A stretch of DNA of 6,440 nucleotides from assembly GCA_030666765.1 (NCBI GenBank), contig DAOUXE010000069.1:1-6440 (forward strand), given 5' to 3'. The position numbers and the translations under genes are program-made. Origin of the DNA: Methanosarcinales archaeon (GTDB lineage: Archaea > Halobacteriota > Methanosarcinia > Methanosarcinales > Methanogasteraceae). The notes beneath the pieces are model-generated. The model was not told where the DNA came from, did no database searches, and saw only the letters and a program-made list of their open reading frames with translations. Of this stretch, positions 5,646 to 6,440 are shown in pieces. The stretch's first letter is position 1. The number at the start of each line of letters is the position of its first letter.

Positions 5646-5744
5646 GAGACGCATATCGCCCACACGCTGCGTGATGAGTATGTCGATCTTGAGGGGTCGG
5701 TGCTGCGAAGACCCATAGACGCAAAAACCCCGACTATGACATGA
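5646..5744 (+). pseudogene. 3' fragment of the DUF2551-like gene
   Basis: The frame reads THIAHTLRDEYVDLEGSVLR and continues to a TGA at 5742-5744. It matches residues 83-113 of the intact DUF2551-like protein with a few substitutions. The rest of that gene is absent; hicA lies directly upstream. The fragment has no start or promoter of its own and is the left edge of the duplicated segment. It retains the ATGA overlap with the following gene copy, but the coupling partner is gone. Confidence 0.9.
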
Positions 5745-6198
5745 CACTGGTAAAGGATGCTCCGCGCACCTCGACCAGTTTTATCATCAGATCGGACGCA
5801 AACACGAGGGTCACCGCATCCCGTGATCCGTTCTATGGACTGATGCGCCGTCTCTTCCAGGACGAGAGCACTGCGATCCGGGGGCAGAGCTTCCTTGAGA
5901 TGATCCTCGAACGGGAGGCGTCAGGAAATCCGATACGGACGAGCGAGTGGGCAGAACTGCTCCGTAAGTTGGGAGTCAGCAGATCATCGTTTTATGCGGG
6001 TGTGGGACAAACTGCTCGGTTCCGGAATGATCACGAACAAGAAAAGGGTCTACCGGATATCAGGGCAGTTTAGCAAGGATCTTGTTGATATGGTGAGATG
6101 GTGGTGGGTTGCTGTGTTGAATCGGGATCTGGAGCGTCTGTGAGGATTGCTCGAGCAATTTAGTTATTCATGGAAGGTTCAAGCTTATGGATGGAGAA
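5647..6198 (+). repeat. Long direct repeat, copy 2 (degenerate)
   Basis: Second copy of 4533-5079, roughly 92 % identical across the aligned first part of the winged-helix gene by hand count (about 20 differences in 250 bases). It starts 6 bases after the hicA stop. It differs by a one-base insertion near 5999 and a 4-base insertion after the stop. Beyond 6198 no convincing similarity to the sequence after copy 1 remains. Confidence 0.95.
5741..6143 (+). pseudogene. Frameshifted second copy of the winged-helix gene
   Basis: Residues 1-86 match the intact copy at 4627-5028 with four substitutions (Glu33Gly, Arg50Ser, Glu66Arg, Glu76Lys). One extra G in GCGGG (5998-6000), just at the recognition helix, then shifts the frame and leads to a stop at 6073 (110 residues). 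Removing that base restores a 133-residue product ending [14 protein letters not shown] at TGA 6141-6143. Differences before the shift are mostly silent (about 15 of 20); after it, most change residues (about 5 of 7). That suggests past constraint followed by relaxation, though the numbers are small. A truncated protein lacking the recognition helix could still be made but has no coupled upstream gene to drive translation. A sequencing error cannot be excluded. Confidence 0.85.
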
Positions 6199-6378
6199 GA
6201 AGTGATTAGAGGTTCGGGTTCATACGAGAGGTATGATGAGATAGTGATATCATGCCAGAAAAAGTATTTCAGGTTGTTTAAGTTGCCGATTCTCGTGCTG
6301 TCATTGATTGCGTTCTTATCGGCACCCTTCCGTTTTCCGAGACCGGAACAGATATCATCAAGCATTCAATCGAGTTGA
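6187..6378 (+). CDS. Doubtful small ORF, possible membrane peptide
   Basis: I do not recognise this 63-codon frame. It begins at the ATG inside the right edge of repeat copy 2 (MDGEEVIRG), equivalent to ATG 5068 in copy 1. It holds a hydrophobic stretch LPILVLSLIAFLSAP (about 35-49) flanked by basic residues, so a single membrane segment is possible, then a short tail. No good Shine-Dalgarno is present, although GGAAGGT lies 10 nt upstream. In copy 1 the matching frame stops after 14 codons, so only the first few residues are shared. It may be the start of the original downstream gene, broken here, or chance. Confidence 0.25.
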   Translation: MDGEEVIRGSGSYERYDEIVISCQKKYFRLFKLPILVLSLIAFLSAPFRFPRPEQISSSIQSS

Positions 6379-6440
6379 TTCCTTCCATTCTGCAATGCCC
6401 ACTTTCGATACGGCAGAAATTCTATCACCCCCTCTTCTAC
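6358..6440 (-). CDS. Possible C-terminal end of a gene entering from the right
   Basis: A minus-strand frame is open from the window edge to TGA at 6358-6360 and ends ISAVSKVGIAEWKESTRLNA. The composition is protein-like and reminiscent of an enzyme or transposase terminus, but 26 codons are too few to identify it. Another minus frame is also open from the edge (to about 6370), which shows how weak the evidence is. Otherwise nothing is supported in 6379-6440. Confidence 0.2.
   Translation of the reverse strand, partial: RRGGDRISAVSKVGIAEWKESTRLNA

Overview
The window reads as a euryarchaeal chromosome segment, probably from the methanogen/ANME-type lineages (Methanomicrobia sensu lato). The lineage call rests on TATA-box promoters, near-leaderless starts, archaeal-type enolase, and a pair of small winged-helix proteins (a DUF2551-like protein and its coupled partner) that I associate with methanogenic and methane-oxidising archaea. 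It was made by inspection only; no search was run.

Layout. (1) Positions 1-760, minus strand, AT-rich: a toxin-antitoxin operon with an AbrB/MazE-like antitoxin and a RelE/ParE-like toxin. It looks partly decayed. The antitoxin has an in-frame TAG exactly where the SSKGQ motif needs Gln, and the toxin runs about 30 residues past its expected end into an inverted repeat. Its promoter is still readable: a TATA box, an 18-bp dyad and a GTG start at the predicted transcription start. (2) Positions 804-2846, minus: a complete membrane pyrophosphatase (hppA) with the signature of the K+-independent, H+-pumping class. (3) Positions 2979-4247, plus: a complete enolase (eno), divergent from hppA across a short intergenic region with repeated TATA-like octamers. 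(4) Positions 4289-5028, plus: two coupled small winged-helix genes (ATGA overlap), preceded by a perfect 15-bp palindrome over a TATA-like element. (5) Positions 5205-5640, plus: an intact hicB-hicA toxin-antitoxin pair. (6) Positions 5647-6198: a second copy of the segment at 4533-5079. It carries only the 3' end of the DUF2551-like gene and a frameshifted copy of the second winged-helix gene. (7) Positions 6199-6440: poorly resolved sequence with only weak open frames.

How it fits together. hppA and eno are core metabolism: PPi-driven ion pumping, and the 2-phosphoglycerate/phosphoenolpyruvate step of glycolysis and gluconeogenesis. The sequence either side is accessory and unstable. The most notable arrangement is the hicBA module sitting exactly between two direct repeats of about 550 bp made of regulator genes. 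One homologous recombination event between them would delete hicBA and restore a single copy. The second point of interest is the UAG inside the antitoxin: a nonsense mutation, a reinitiation site, or (less likely) pyrrolysine recoding.
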